A program made the position numbers and the translations under genes. From the NCBI GenBank assembly GCA_015501585.1, contig JADNRY010000117.1:62001-126000 (forward strand): 64,000 nucleotides of DNA, given 5' to 3'. Each line of letters starts with the position of its first letter. Position 1 is the first letter of the stretch. Shown one piece after another: positions 1-12,199 of the stretch. The DNA comes from Rhodocollybia butyracea (taxonomy: Eukaryota; Basidiomycota; Agaricomycetes; Agaricales; Omphalotaceae). The notes under the pieces are model-generated. The model did not search any database. It was not told where the DNA came from and saw only the letters and a program-made list of their open reading frames with translations.

Positions 1-3000
1 CTGTCCATGTCTTTATCTCCACTGATGTTGCTACCTTCCTTGCCAAGACAAGCAACGACGAGAGTTACATTGACTCTGGGTGCTCTCGCCACCTAAGTCC
101 ACGTCGTGACTGGTTTGAAGATATTTCGTACACCAAACTCGACAAAACCGTCCCCATTCATCTTGGAGATGCGTCTACCATTTACGCTGTTGGTAAGGGT
201 TCTCTTCAGTACCTCATGGATACGCCGGATGGAATCATCACTGGTTTTTTACCCAATACACTACACGTCCCGGATCTCGCCGCCACTCTGATTTCTGTCT
301 CTCAGCTCACGGACAAGCGCAAACACACCATTCTCTTTGATGGAGAGGAGTGCTTTGTCAAAGCTTGAAGCTCTGGCCGGTGCATTGCATCTGGTCACAA
401 GACGAAAGGAGTTCTTTACCTTCTTCACGCCTGTCTGCTGAAATCCCAAGAGTACGCAAATCTTGCTACCACATCCCGCTATATCGACATTAATCATGCT
501 CACTGCTGCCTAGGTCATCTTGGTCAAGAAAACATAAAATGTCTGATTGCAAAAGGCATGGTAATGGGCATTGATGAAGTGGGAGGTTGAATAGAGTTCT
601 GCGAGTCATGTACAGCCGGTAAACAGCATGTATTTCCGTTCCCATCATCCAATAAAAGGGCTTGTCGGAAACTAGATTTAGTTCACTCTGATGTTTGCGG
701 TCCATTACCCAACTCTATCAATGGTGGCTATAGGTATTTCATCACCTTCATAGATGATAACACCCACCACTGCTGGGTTTATTTCCTCCATCACAAATCG
801 GAGGCGTACCGATGCTTCTGCGAGTGGAAGGCTATGGTAGAGCTCGAGACTGGGCTTAAGCTCAAGGTTTTTTGTACAGATAACAGTGGAGTATATACCT
901 CTGATCAGTTCGAGGATTATCTCCGTAACCTTGGTATTATCCATGAAACCACAGTCCCTCACACCCCACAGCAGAATGGCATTGCTGAACGCTTCAACCG
1001 CACTATCGTTGAGTGTGCCAGATGCATGATGCATGATGCTAAATTTACTGCTGGGTTTTGGGTCTTCGCCGTCATTATTGCTGTCTATCTCATTAACCGC
1101 TCACCTACCTCACGGCTTCCTAATTCTACTCCACATGAAGCTTGGTCTGGCGTAAAGCCTTCACTCAAGGAACTCAAACCTTTTGGCTGTCCCGCCTATG
1201 CTCATATCCCCAAATCGAAGCATACAAAGCTTGACTTTAAAACTTGTAAGTGCATCTTTCTTGGTTACGAAGAGCACACCAAGGGTTACCTTCTGTGGGA
1301 TCCGAAGAAGCAAAAAACTTTCGTTTCACGAGACATCATTTTTGATGAATGTCCTCACCCTCCTGGCCCGCCTTTACCCATTCCGGATCTTTCGCAGATC
1401 CTTTACAATGGTGAGGTGCCTGGAGATGGCCTACCTGGCTTTTCTCGAGTGGGAGATGCGTGGGAAGATAACTCTCCCCCTGTGACTCCAGCGGTTCCGC
1501 ATCCTCCTGCTCCATCTTCTGAGGTTGATTCTGAGGATAACGTCGGTGACTCTCGCCCATACTCCCCTGATATTCCTCCCCCCAATGACCCTCCACCGGC
1601 TCCACCTGCTCGCCATTGTCGTACAGAACTTGAACTTCTTGGGCCTGTTCCAGAAGTAGATGGTCCACGTGCTTGTCACCTACCTGCCTGCTTCCGTGAA
1701 GAACCTGACATTGCACCAGATCCTCCAGAACCTGCACCAGGTGATAGACCAGATGTTGCAGAAGGTGTCGCCATGGCCTTTGTGGCCACTGTCCATGCTC
1801 AGGGAGCCTCAGAGCCCCGCACTCTGCGCCCCTGACTCCGCCTCTTGGCTGAAAGCTGTAGACAAAGAGCTCAAGTCTCTCATTGATATGGGAACTTTTG
1901 AGTTTATTGACAATTTGCCTAAAGGTCGCCATGCTATTAGCTCCAAGCTTGTCTTTAAGATTAAGCGCCTCCCTGACGGGACCATTGAGCGGTACAAGGG
2001 ATGCTTAGTTGCTCGAGGTTTCTCCCAGATGCCTGGTTTAGACTTTGATGAGGTATTTTCCCCTGTGGTCAAACTTACCTCCATTCGTGTCCTTTGCACC
2101 CTCGCCGTGCGTCTAGGCCTTCACTTCCACCATCTCAATGGTGAGTTGGAAGAGGAGCTCTATATGCGCCTCCCGAACGGCATTAGTGAACATTCTGGTA
2201 AAATTGTTCGTCTCCGCCGCTCTATCTAGGGCCTCAAGCAGGCCTCCCGTGTCTGGAACAAACTTCTTGATGCAGAGCTCGAGAAACTTGGCTTCCGTCG
2301 TATCCATGCTGACTACTGCATTTACGTCCTCCAACGTGGCAAGTCCATCTGCTTTATTGCTGTTTACGTTGATGATATTGGGATTTTATGCGATGATCTC
2401 AAATTCATGCAGGAGATCAAGCACCGGATTAGCCAACGCTTTAAGATCAAGGATCTTGGTGCTATCTCACAGTTCCTTGGCATTACCATTGACTATGACC
2501 AAGAAAAGCGTGTCCTTTGGCTCTCTCAGACCAGATACATTGAGGAATCACTCAAATGTTTCCACTGTGATGATGGCATCACATGTCGCACCCCCTTATC
2601 ATCTGGAGTTAAGCTTTCTAAAGCTGATTCCCAATCCACAGATGCCGAGAAAGAGGCTATGGCTGACAGATGCCGAGAAAGAGGCTATGGCTGACAGACT
2701 CACGCTATACCAGGCTCTCATTGGTACTCTCATGTATGCCATGCTTGCTTCATGCCCAGATATTGCCTTTGCTGTAGGTATTTTGAGCCGCTACTGCTCA
2801 AATCCAGGTGAGATTCATTTAAATGAAGCTCTGCACTGTCTTCGCTACTTGGGTGGTACCAAAGACTGGGTTATTGAGTATGATGGCACAATCATAGATG
2901 AACTCATCTCCCTTATCCTTGGATATTCTGATTCAGATTGGGCTGGTGATGTGGATACTCAACAATCCACTAGTGGATATGTTTTCCTCATGTGCGGAGC

Positions 3001-3406
3001 TGCTATTAGTTGGAGCAGCAAACTTCAAACCTCCCCAGCACTCTCTTCTACTGAAGCTGAGTACATGGCTCTTACTCGTACAGCACAGGAAGCTATTTGG
3101 CTTCGTCAACTCCTTGAACAGCTAGGTTTTCAGCAAACCAAGCCTACTCGCTTGTTGGGTGATAATATGTCATCTATTGCTCTTTCCAAGAACCCTGCTG
3201 ATCATCCCCGTACAAAGCACATTCAACTTCGTCACCACTTTATTCGTTTTGCAATCTCTGATGGCCAGATTGATCTGGACTATGTTCCAACTGCCCAACA
3301 AGCTGCTGATGGATTTACAAAGGGATTATCTGATGAGAAGCACTTGGCGTTTGTGCGCATGCTAGGTATGAAGCCATGCCTGAGTGGGAGTGTTAAAAGT
3401 CGATGA
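1..3406 (+). pseudogene. Ty1/Copia retrotransposon pol (protease, integrase, RT, RNase H), 5'-truncated by window edge
   Basis: This is the polyprotein of a Ty1/Copia LTR retrotransposon, entering from the left edge. Seen in order: an aspartic protease start (DSGCSRHL, about 75-98), a gag-pre-integrase zinc region (HCCLGHL and CESC, about 500-610), an integrase core (DNSGVYTSDQF, then PQQNGIAERFNR near 960-1010), an RT with AYVDDIG near 2360-2390, and a Copia RNase H (DSDWAGD, SSTEAEYMA, then TKHIQLRHHF). It is not expressible as one protein. TGA interrupts the frame at 366-368 and 588-590, frames change near 1835, TAG replaces the expected Tyr of the SxYGLKQA motif at 2227-2229, and a 28 bp duplication shifts frame at 2641-2696. 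The family assignment is secure; the gag and 5' LTR lie outside the window. Confidence 0.93.
2641..2696 (+). repeat. 28 bp perfect tandem duplication inside Copia RT/RNase H linker
   Basis: The 28-base unit beginning gatgccgagaaagagg occurs twice head to tail (2641-2668 and 2669-2696). As 28 is not a multiple of three, the reading frame upstream (through TDAEKEAMADR) is thrown into another frame after the first copy, while the second copy joins the downstream RNase H frame perfectly. Confidence 0.95.
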
Positions 3407-3780
3407 TCTTATCTTGTTATGTCATCTATACGTTCGTGGATTCATGCCGTAACGAAACCAGAATATTTTCTGCTTTCATTACGTTACTTACATACGTCCC
3501 ATGTGACACATTCTTTTAATTGTATTTTACATACATTGACACCTCAGCGTCGTTCTACCACTGTCGCTGAGGTTAGTACTCACATTCTTTATTTCTTGTA
3601 CTTATTACTGACTATGTACCTAGAACTCTCTTTTATTTCAATAGGTACATAATACAGCGTCGTTCTACCACTGTCACTGAGAACTCTCTTTTATTTCAAT
3701 AGATTCAATAGGCGGTACTGTCTAGTAGGTGGGGGACTAGGTGGCTAAAAGTGAGCTCCAGATGTGGGGCCACCATATAA
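3391..3780 (+). repeat. Probable 3' LTR of the Copia element (right end uncertain)
   Basis: Directly after a purine tract (gagtgggag, 3382-3390) the sequence reads tgttaaaag, a typical LTR start, and the pol stop codon falls just inside it. A segment starting cagcgtcgttctaccactgtc is present twice (from 3545 and 3655), each copy associated with a tctttTATTTCaatag-like stretch, so the LTR contains or abuts a 110 bp duplication. The right end cannot be fixed because the 5' LTR is outside the window. Confidence 0.5.
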
Positions 3781-6144
3781 TCAATGATGGCCTTCATGCT
3801 CAATTCATATTCCCCAGGATGCCTGCTGTCCTTTTTTTGCAAGGATCATCAGTCATTCCAGACCTTTGTCACAGGTCTCTTTACAGATTTTGTGCTATAC
3901 TGCCAGTGGAAGTCCACTAGCCAATCTTGGGATAGCATAGATGTATCCATGAGAATGAGAACAAGAGTGGAGCAGGACTGTTCAGTCTGCACCATTTCAC
4001 ATATACAATTATCAATATAGGGTCCTCTCTTCCTTGGCCAATTGAGCCAAAAGTCTGTAATCTAGTTAGGGGAGCACCCTGGGCATATGATAAAATTGTA
4101 GTGGAGGCTACAGAAAGCAATCTCACAGATACAATATAGGGTCTTCTCTTCCTTGGCCAATTAAGCCAAAAGTCTGTAATTCAGTTAGGGGAGCTCCCTG
4201 GGCATATAATAAAATTGTAGTGGAGGCTGCAGAGAGCAAGAGACACCACTGAGGAGCACCACAATCAAGTACTCAACCCATCAATCTTCAGGGTTTGATA
4301 ACTCAAAAGCACATGGACCAGATGCAGAAGCCTAAGTACAATTACAAGGTAGAAATTCAAGTCAGTGCAACCATTTGATAATATCAAAGACTGAAATGTT
4401 ATGAGTCCACTAAAAGTTTACGGGCAAAAATCAAAGTTTCTGGAGATAAATTTATGGGGCAAAAAAAATGAAAGTTTCCCAGATTAAAAGTTTACAGCGG
4501 CAAAAAAACGAAAGTTTCCCAGGTTGAAAGTTTATGGGTCAAAAAAATGAAAGTTTACGGGGGACATTCAAGGTTTACGGCGGGTAATTTTTGTGCAATT
4601 TGAACAGCATATGGGAGGGCCTAGAGGTGGGAAACACAAATACTATCCTCCAAGGCTTTTGCAAATCAATTTCTAAATTCAGACTAACAGCTATGACAAG
4701 AAGAAATAAACTACATTCCAATATTGAACACACCCACATTTATAGATGATATGGTTAGATTGTTGTCTCCAACTATCCAGCTTGTGATCTCTCAAAAAAG
4801 TAATTGCTTGCAGTGACTGCTGCATGAGTCCTGTCTGAGAAGTTTCAGCCTGGCCTTGAGCCCTTCAGCTGGGCTTGGAGGGTCCACATCACTAAAATTG
4901 TGCAGTGAGAGACATGGAAGGCAGAGGAGCATCATGCTCACAGGCCACCAGTGATTCTAGCAAAGTACTAAGTCAGAAAAATGCACTATCATGGGTGCAT
5001 ACAGCCTAAATATGGCCAAAAAAGTAGGTCTGTAAATTAATCTTAGCAATTTTTTGAAACTTTTGAGGTTCAAAGGTTCGAACCTGGTTGGAACCCGAAC
5101 CTGGGGTTCAGGTGCGAGGTTCAGAAAATGTCGAACCAAACCTGAGGTTCAGGTTTGGGGTTCGGCCAAATTAAGGGGTTCGCGCACCGAACTGAACCCC
5201 GGCAACACTGCCCATCTCTAATCTGATTCAGATTCAGATATATAAATTTTGAATCCTGCTATTAGGCTGCTAAGGCTATTGTGTAGTGCCTTCAGTAGCA
5301 TTATAGAATCGAGCCAGTGAATGTGTCAGTGCAAGTACAGTGCCTCTTAAGTGCTTGTTTATGGTCCAGCATCATGGTATTATACCTGGTGATTCATACT
5401 ACATAGTTGCCATGATTTTTGCCTTATAGCAAAAAACTATGTACTAGTAAGGAGACATTAGATTCAGGCTTCAGTATCAATTCAAGCTTTGGTATCAAGT
5501 TTTGAAAAGACAAGAAACACCATATGATTCAGGATATCCAAGGGTCAAGTTAGTAGTGCCAGTGCTTTAGTAGGGCTTGTCTTATAGTACTAGAGATCTA
5601 GAGATGTCCCCGAGTCTGTGTCAAGTATACTTGACACCTGTTTTGCTGGCTCCTACCCATAGAGCTGGTTGTCCAGGCTCTGGCTCTTCTGTTGGAACCG
5701 GTTCTTTGTCTCCTGCATCTGTGGTTGGCTGAATCAGCCTGTCATCTCCATCATCTGTAGCTCGCTTTGGCTCCGATTTGGGTCCGGCTCTGCACCTGCA
5801 TCAGGAAAAGCACCTTGGGCTCAGGTGCACTTAAGGCTCACTCAGGTCTGAAGATCTGCATAGCTTTCACTTGAGTAGCTCAGATATCCCAGGTCTTCTG
5901 AAGTCTGCTCAAGTCAGCCTGAGTAGAGAGGTGGGTCATACACAGACTTCAGTGTACTTCAGCCAACTCTCAGGTGGCTTGAGTACACTCCAATATAGTT
6001 TATGGTATTCTGTAAACCTCAGTCTACTTAAGTTAACTGTAGCCGATCTCAGTCACTAGTCTCCTCATTCATAATGCAGCCTAAGTCACTTTGGTCTTCT
6101 AGTAGTATATTGAATAATCGCATCAAGATCAACATCAAAGCTGA
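3781..6144. other. Gene-free repeat debris
   Basis: I see no credible gene. The stretch contains the 119 bp tandem duplication annotated separately, an A-rich block of degenerate repeats built on 'aaagtttacgggcaaaa' (about 4400-4590), a block rich in ggttcgaacc/ggttcaggt motifs that looks like a transposon end (about 5070-5200), and a stretch rich in CTCAAGT/ACTTGAGT-type motifs (about 5820-6060) resembling the one at 41.1-41.4 kb. Confidence 0.6.
4014..4241 (+). repeat. About 119 bp tandem duplication (two copies)
   Basis: Copies at about 4014-4120 and 4133-4240 share aatatagggtc, ccttggccaatt, gccaaaagtctgtaat and taaaattgtagtggaggct in order, with about ten differences. This may be a partial LTR remnant; no coding potential is evident. 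Confidence 0.8.
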
Positions 6145-6542
6145 TCAAGATGTTAGTAAGTGGAATAATTGACCATGGGGGCATCCATCAGCTTGGAGAG
6201 GTGACTTGTTGACAATGGGCATGTTGTGAGTGTCCTTGTCTGACTTAGACAGTGTTAGTGTGGAATACTACTCTATGTAGGCAAGCAGTGTACTTGGCCA
6301 GATGTCAGGAGATAATGACTTGTAAATTCCAATAAGCTGTAGGGTTGCAGGAAGACGAAATATAACCTTGATACGCCCAACGCGTGTGCCTAACATAATA
6401 TCAAACACAAAGAAAATAAAAGAATGAGTACCACTTACCAGCCAGACTGACACCTTCAGCAACATCATCCGTGATAACCACAACCATATCAAAGCATCCT
6501 CCATTCAACGGTGAAGCTTTTACAACATCCTTCACTTCAACA

Positions 6543-6675
6543 TGTTGAACTTGAGACCCGGGAGATCCACAAACGAATGCGAACGATAGACGACAATGTG
6601 GTATTAAAGCAACAATTAACGTATCATATGACTATGGACCGTAAACTATGTATGGCGCCTCGGCTCATACCAACA
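6543..6675 (-). repeat. 3' LTR of gag-only element
   Basis: 133 bp, begins tgttgaacttgagac and ends ataccaaca; preceded by target duplication CAACA. Confidence 0.85.
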
Positions 6676-6787
6676 CACCCCCTGAGTCGAGACACCCCCA
6701 GAAACTATATCCACAAAGAAAGTAAACTGTTCAACAAGTTGAATCATCTGATGGCCAAAAACAATAAAAGAGAAAAGAGATAATCAA

Positions 6788-9329
6788 CTAAAAACCTTCA
6801 TATTCATCTGCCTCAATCTCACTCAAGGTGAATGCACCTGCAAGATTCAACTCCTCAAAAGAATGAGTAACACTGGACATGCCCAATGATGATTTCCCTT
6901 TCTTCTTTTTCTTCTTCTTCTTAGCACTACCAGGAGTAGAGCTCATTGTTGCATCAGTGGGAGATGAAGGAGCCGTTGAATCAGGAGTGAGGATTGCAGT
7001 ATGGGCCTCTGATACAGTAACATTACTGAGCCATGCTTCACGTACTTCAGAGGACATGGTGTCAGGGTCAATGGTGAGAGGTAGAGCCATAACTGCAAGA
7101 GCTTTGTGCTGCGTTGGGGGAGCAGCTTGAGGTTCAGTAGGTTCAGCTAAAAGTGCAGCATATTTGGAATGATTGTGGATAATGCTTTGGCGGACATCAT
7201 CAGGCATTACCAATATGCAGTATTGAGCAAAGTGACCAGATTGACCACATTGGTAGCATACATTGGTTTGCTGCTTGGTGTTAGTCCAATCAAATTCCAG
7301 TAATGCCTGGCAACCTTGATCAAGGAGTCCTTTTCTGCAGGTCGCTAAGCTCCCAGGCATTAATTGTAGTAATCATGTCAGCGACAGATTTATGAGGTGA
7401 TTCATTCTGTAGGACTGTGATGATAGGACTGTAAACCGCAGAGAGACCACCCAGGATTTTATCCTGAACAAAAGAAGTAGGAAGAGCAACGGCGATAGCA
7501 TGAAGCTGACGCTCAATGCTGAGCACCTGCTGAAGGAAAGTATCGGTAGGTTTCCGAATGTCATGGGTGATGGATTGGAACTGGGACATAAGTAAAGAAC
7601 GAGTAGTGGGGTCTGACTGTGTATAGAAGGCTTCAAGTTGGGCCCAAAGAAGACGGTATTAGGCCAGAACAATCCTGAGGAAACCGTAGAGGTCTGTTCG
7701 CGGCACCGGTCGTAACTGTGAGGATGGTAGAAACATGCTTAGCGGTCCTACGGAAAGCTACGTACCAGGATAGCCTTGGCAAATCGAAACATTTGATCTT
7801 AGAAATCATACACAGAAGGTCTTATCCGTTAAAGCCGACTATCGGGAATCACTTGTACATACTCAGCACAGTTGCTCGAGACTATCATAAGTGGTGTCGT
7901 TGGAAAGCTAGACAACTGGCCTTCTCGAGAGAATGTTAATCACACTCAGGATGGACAGAACTATCCGAGGAATAGAATGAAACTCACCCAAGGGAAACCG
8001 GGCGGCGAGTGATCATGAAGCGTAAAGGTACTCCTGACCCCGGAGAATTGTGGAGTAATCGGAGAAACCTCGCTCGGATCAAAAACACTCTAAAACTATG
8101 TTAATCCTCACAAAATCATATTTTACCTCTGATATATACCCAAGAATGGACTATTTCTTTATTGTGTGTACCATATATAGGCTGGAGTTTCCTTTCCGAG
8201 CCAGATTCCTCTGTTCCACTCTCTTTCCGTCTCTCTCCGTATCTGTTTCATCTATTTTCCATATTAAACTCTCTCTACTCAGTATATAAGCCAGACATAT
8301 TTATTCAATAAGACAAGTTTCTTGCCCTCAACTTGACTGCTAAGACCAGTGTTCTGTAGAACGTCCCCACGGTATCAGTAGCGTGACGCCTCCCGACTTG
8401 GTTATCTTAAGAAAGTAATAAACTTCACGCGCTTCGCAAAGCCCATTTATATCTTGATCGAATTTAAGTGTGTAGAGTTCTCTCGAACTCCAGATCAACT
8501 CAAATCTAGTTGCTTCCTTAGAGGGGACGGCTTCTAGTAAAGGATTATTTGGCTCCAGAGTGAGGGTTCCTTAGTTGACTTCTTCACAAAGTTAGACGAG
8601 CCACTAAGATTGTGGTATGAGTTCCTAGTGATTAAGTTCACTCACAATATTGTAGCTTGGCCCAGAGTTTGGTCGAGGACTTTACGGTGTCACAGCAGCT
8701 AGTGCCAGAGTTTGCCTAGGGTTGTTGACAAACCTCGAGATTACTATTCTAGCTAGAGCCAGAGTTTGCCTAGGAGAATCTTAGTTTCATTGTATTGGTT
8801 AATTGATTTGGACATACACACCTGGTTCCCTTGTACACTAGGCTTCTCTCGACTTAGTTCTAAGAGTTGTCTAAGCTTAGTTACCCACATTAGCGCTACA
8901 GTCTTGAACCTGGAGCAGTCACGCGCGTACATCCGATATTACAAGACTTTCCCTCTGGGAATCTCTGACAACCCGCCCTCGCTCCCTTACATATCGATCG
9001 TCTGGTTAAGTGCGGTAGTGTTTTTGTTAGGTTGTTTTATAGCACCTTTCGCATACCTACACGTAAATACCCAAATAACGGCCACTGTTTGAAACACCTA
9101 CATTGTCTACCTTGATGCAGACATCTGGGCTCAATGTGAGGTAGAGCATCCCATAAGCTTTCAGATTGTCACTAGTCTAAGCTCTGGCTTGTACAGCACC
9201 ATTTGGGACAGGTACTGAGGGATCAACAGCATTCCAGTACCCTCCTGCAAGCAATAAAGCTTGGGCTTGGTTCTTCCAGGTCCAGTAGTTAGTACCCGTG
9301 AGTTTGACAATATCAGAAGGTTTCTCCAT
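6788..9329 (-). pseudogene. Copia-type gag (UBN2/DUF4219-like) with zinc knuckle, split by an insertion
   Basis: The structural protein of the gag-only element starts at Met 9329 (MEKPSDIVKLTGTNYWTWK), the usual N-terminus of Copia gags. The frame runs through NLKAYGMLYLTLSPDV to about 9097, is interrupted by about 1.4 kb of foreign sequence, and resumes near 7680 with LLWAQLEAFYTQ. It continues through LPTSFVQDKILGGL (UBN2-like) to a CCHC zinc knuckle (CYQCGQSGHFAQYC, about 7210-7250), a Thr/Pro-rich region and a polylysine stretch. Besides the insertion, frame changes near 7320 and 7650 separate the pieces. The basic run of nine lysines before the C-terminus is unusual. Confidence 0.85.
7685..9095. 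mobile_element. About 1.4 kb insertion within the gag, possibly a solo LTR
   Basis: Foreign sequence interrupts the gag frame. It has no ORF of note but does have promoter-like features (tatatagg near 8175, agtatataag near 8279 followed by ttattcaataagacaag), as expected for an LTR. The pentamer GAAAC brackets it (7680-7684 and 9091-9095). Alternatively the element may start at tgttcgcgg (7695) and end at gaaaca (9096), without a matching duplication. The boundaries are therefore uncertain. An 18 bp motif agccagagtttgcctagg recurs with variation near 8700 and 8757. Confidence 0.5.
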
Positions 9330-9486
9330 GATAGAATAAGATGGTGGATGAGAAAGGAAGGGATAGAGGTAGCTGATTGTGACAGCAGGCAATAAAAAGG
9401 GAGGTGCTGATTGTGACAGCTAACAATAGGAAAAGACCTAGGAAATAGTTAAGCAGCAGAGCAGTGGTTAACACTTGCCCATATCC

Positions 9487-9572
9487 TGTTGAACTTGAGA
9501 CCCGGGAGATCCACAAATGAACGCAAATGATAGACAACGACGTGGTATTAAAGCAACAATCTCATACCAACA
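9487..9572 (-). repeat. 5' LTR of gag-only element (internally deleted)
   Basis: Matches 6543-6675 at both ends but lacks roughly 47 bp from the middle; followed by target duplication CAACA at 9573-9577. Confidence 0.85.
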
Positions 9573-12199
9573 CAACACCTTCCTCCAACTGCTCTGGCGA
9601 AAACTTGAACAAATGATAGATGTCAAGAGGCTGCAAAGGGAGATTATGAGTCATGGCATCAGCCACACTATTTCGCATTGCCTCATCTTTGAGCATCTCC
9701 AAGTATGCTTTCAAATGAGCAGAAAATCTTGGAATATTTTCCTGATGAGACAGCCAATGAGTCATCTGAGAGTATTGTAGTTGTCTGTAGTACCGAAAAA
9801 CCAAATACATTGAATGTAGTGTTGAAGGGAATGGAACTTGGGGATATTTAAGTCATCATGAGCGTGAAGGTCAATGAAACAAGACTTGTTTGGGTGCCAG
9901 GTGTTTAGTGCTGTCTGCATGTAGCCAAGGGTATCATCATTGTGTAGAGTGTACTGTGCAAGATAAATGAAATCGATAACTGCAGAAACAGCAGTAATAG
10001 CTTTTTTAGGCATTGTCAAACCAATAAGGCAACAAGCAGAATCTTTGCCATATTCTTTTGCTCGGCTCCACTTATTTGCGACAATGCAGAGATCCCATTT
10101 TTGAAATGTCAAACACCGTATGAAGGGGGAAGGCATTGGATGCTCCGCTTCAGTAAGGATTTTGGAGGACCAGGTAATGAGGTGCTTAAGAACGCCCTGA
10201 TAGAGTTGATGGAGGACATCAGATGTGATAGAGAGATGAATGTTGGTGAAGGGAAGCTTATCCCAGAACAGACGGTATGTGTATCCAGATACCTCCTCAG
10301 CCATGCAGGCTTTGAAGTACTGGGCTGTAGAATTGGTTGAATTGCGGGCATCCTGCATTACTTTCAGTGTCTAAGCCTGTGTGCAATGAGGAAATGGTTT
10401 TGGGTCCAAGAATTGGTAAGCCTTGACAGTGCACTTCGGACAAGTGCCATACTTGCTGCAAGTAACCATGCATTGCTCAGGAAAGTCCGCGACATAGCTT
10501 GCTAAGATGGGATGTACTCAATGTACTTCACCATCTGCACTAGCCATTTCTACACCATTCTTCCCAGCAGAAACCAAAGGAGAGAGAACTTGACGCATGG
10601 CCTCATGGAAAAGTCGTTGATAGCAACCACTAACCTCACATTGATTCAAACCATCCTTGTTGACCTTGTCAATGGGAAGGTATGCTAGGAGCACACATGC
10701 TTGCTGGGATGGTTTGCGATGTAGCACTCATGGAATGTTACCCAGAGTAACATAGACAGGATAAGTCACTTTCCTGCCCGAAAACTGCGTAAGTTGAGTT
10801 TTATCAGTTGCGATGATCAAAGGAGCCACGGTGGCCCCTTCAGGAAGTTGATCCTAGGATACAAGGTTAACACAGCAAATAGACATAAAAAAACAAGAAG
10901 CAACTGGGTCAAGTGCCACCATTTACCCGTCCACATCTCTGAGTAGGTTCTTTGGGTCTTTTCCTGGTCTTGAAAAATAGTTTTCGGACAATAAACAAGG
11001 TGACTCGCAAGCGAAGGATCACCCCAAAGGCTATGAATTGCCTCCACCACATCTCAATGCTGCAAGATGAATTCGTCCTTAGGATGGTCCCAAAACGCCA
11101 GATGACAAACTTTCCATTCACCAGTGCATGGCCGTATGGAGTCTACACATTTATGCAGTCCTGCAGTGTTAGAATAAGACAATCCAACCTTTTCAGCAAC
11201 CTATCAGCTATTCTATTAGTCCAAGTAGTAAAAAGATTAAACAACAACTTACCCCAGGAATCTGAAGAAGTTGATTAAAAGAGTTGTGACCAATGTTATC
11301 CTTCACAAACCACTATGCGCCAGTCCATTTCTGAGGCAAACGGAGCATATAGGTTAGAGGGTTGAGAGCTAGAGCCATCCATGGGTATATCAAAAGGAAT
11401 ACCATGTGCTGAACACCACTGTTCATGCAGTGATGAGTCCATATGCACAAGACATCCAGCAGTGGGGTGGTCCTGCTCAAACATGTGCAAGTCCCCATTG
11501 TCTAATGTGTGGACCTTTGCACCCAACTGACGGTCAGCCATCTGCTCACAATGGGCTTGAGTAGCGAGGGCCTGGTCCTGCTTCGCCAAATGCGGGTGGT
11601 GCTTCTATGCAAACACAGTGGAAGATATCATGGTCTTCTTCAAACTCCTGCAGTAACTCGCCTGCTTGCTCATTGGTGATTTCAGCAAGTTGTTCACCAT
11701 TGACTTTGTGCTGCATCCAGGCTTCTCCAAGCTCTTCTTTGTCCAACTGGGCAGCATAATTCTTGATGGCGGCAGTTTTCTGGTACATCCGATACCAGCT
11801 ACAAGAACCCGCATTATAGAGATGCTGGTTGAGTCCCCAGTCAGTGTCAAACTGCCGACCACAGGTTGCAGGACAGAGAGGCATGCCTACAAGTGAGAGG
11901 TCTGCGAGAATGAGTGAGAGAGCTGCGAGTGCAAGAGGAAGTGCGAGAAGTGCGAGAGGGTATGAGAAAAGCGAGAACACATTGGATAAAAGACTACCAG
12001 AACCAAGCTTTAGTGTGTGAAAAAAAAAAATAAGACAAAAACTTGCACAAAATTTGTGCACTTGAGTGAACCTGAGTGAACCCAACATATATACCAGTTG
12101 AATATATGCTGAGATGAGGCCAGATGAGGGTAGCCCAGGTTCTCACAATTGCCAGAACAAATAAGGAAACCAACTGAGATAGTCCAACGTTGGAGATTT

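Larger units (their letters stand above)
6543..9572 (-). mobile_element. Non-autonomous LTR retrotransposon carrying only gag (TR-GAG-like)
   Basis: Two short LTRs (6543-6675 and 9487-9572, the latter with an internal deletion) start tgttgaacttgagacccg and end ataccaaca, TG to CA. They are flanked by an identical 5 bp duplication CAACA (6538-6542 and 9573-9577). A purine-rich tract (CAGGGGGTG on the minus strand) abuts the 3' LTR. Between the LTRs there is only a Copia-type gag; no integrase, RT or protease is visible. Without the nested 1.4 kb insertion the element would be about 1.6 kb. Such gag-only LTR elements are known in plants as TR-GAGs and depend on enzymes supplied in trans. It sits inside the Plavaka transposase, so it is younger than that transposon. 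Confidence 0.85.
6145..11884 (-). pseudogene. Plavaka-type DNA transposon transposase, interrupted by an LTR element
   Basis: This is a minus-strand transposase of the Plavaka family (basidiomycete DNA transposons related to Kyakuja-Dileera-Zisupton/CACTA). From 11884 downward: an N-terminal cysteine/histidine knuckle (MPLCPATCGRQFDTDWGLNQ), YAPFASEMDW, LWGDPSLASH, TGKWWH followed by an intron, the core IATDKTQLTQFSGRK near 10.8 kb, YGTCPKC, DVLHQLYQGVLKHL near 10.2 kb, and the family hallmark KFHSLQHYIQCIWFFGTTD near 9.8 kb. The frame stops in the LTR element at 9572 and resumes at 6542 (EVKDVVKAS), with an intron and a tail carrying RIKVIFRLPA. Stops at several points, including TAG for an expected Trp at 6268-6270, show that it is dead. 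Terminal inverted repeats were not located. Confidence 0.88.

Noticed and set aside
1336..1932. 198-residue minus-strand ORF overlapping the Copia pol
   Set aside because: Shadow of the proline-rich plus-strand frame; no domain of its own.
5060..5110. gttcgaacc motif suggesting a tRNA T-arm
   Set aside because: It is part of a run of ggttcgaacc/ggttcaggt repeats with no cloverleaf; more like a transposon end.
6865..7130. 83-residue plus-strand ORF with a polyphenylalanine run
   Set aside because: Antisense shadow of the polylysine run in the gag protein.
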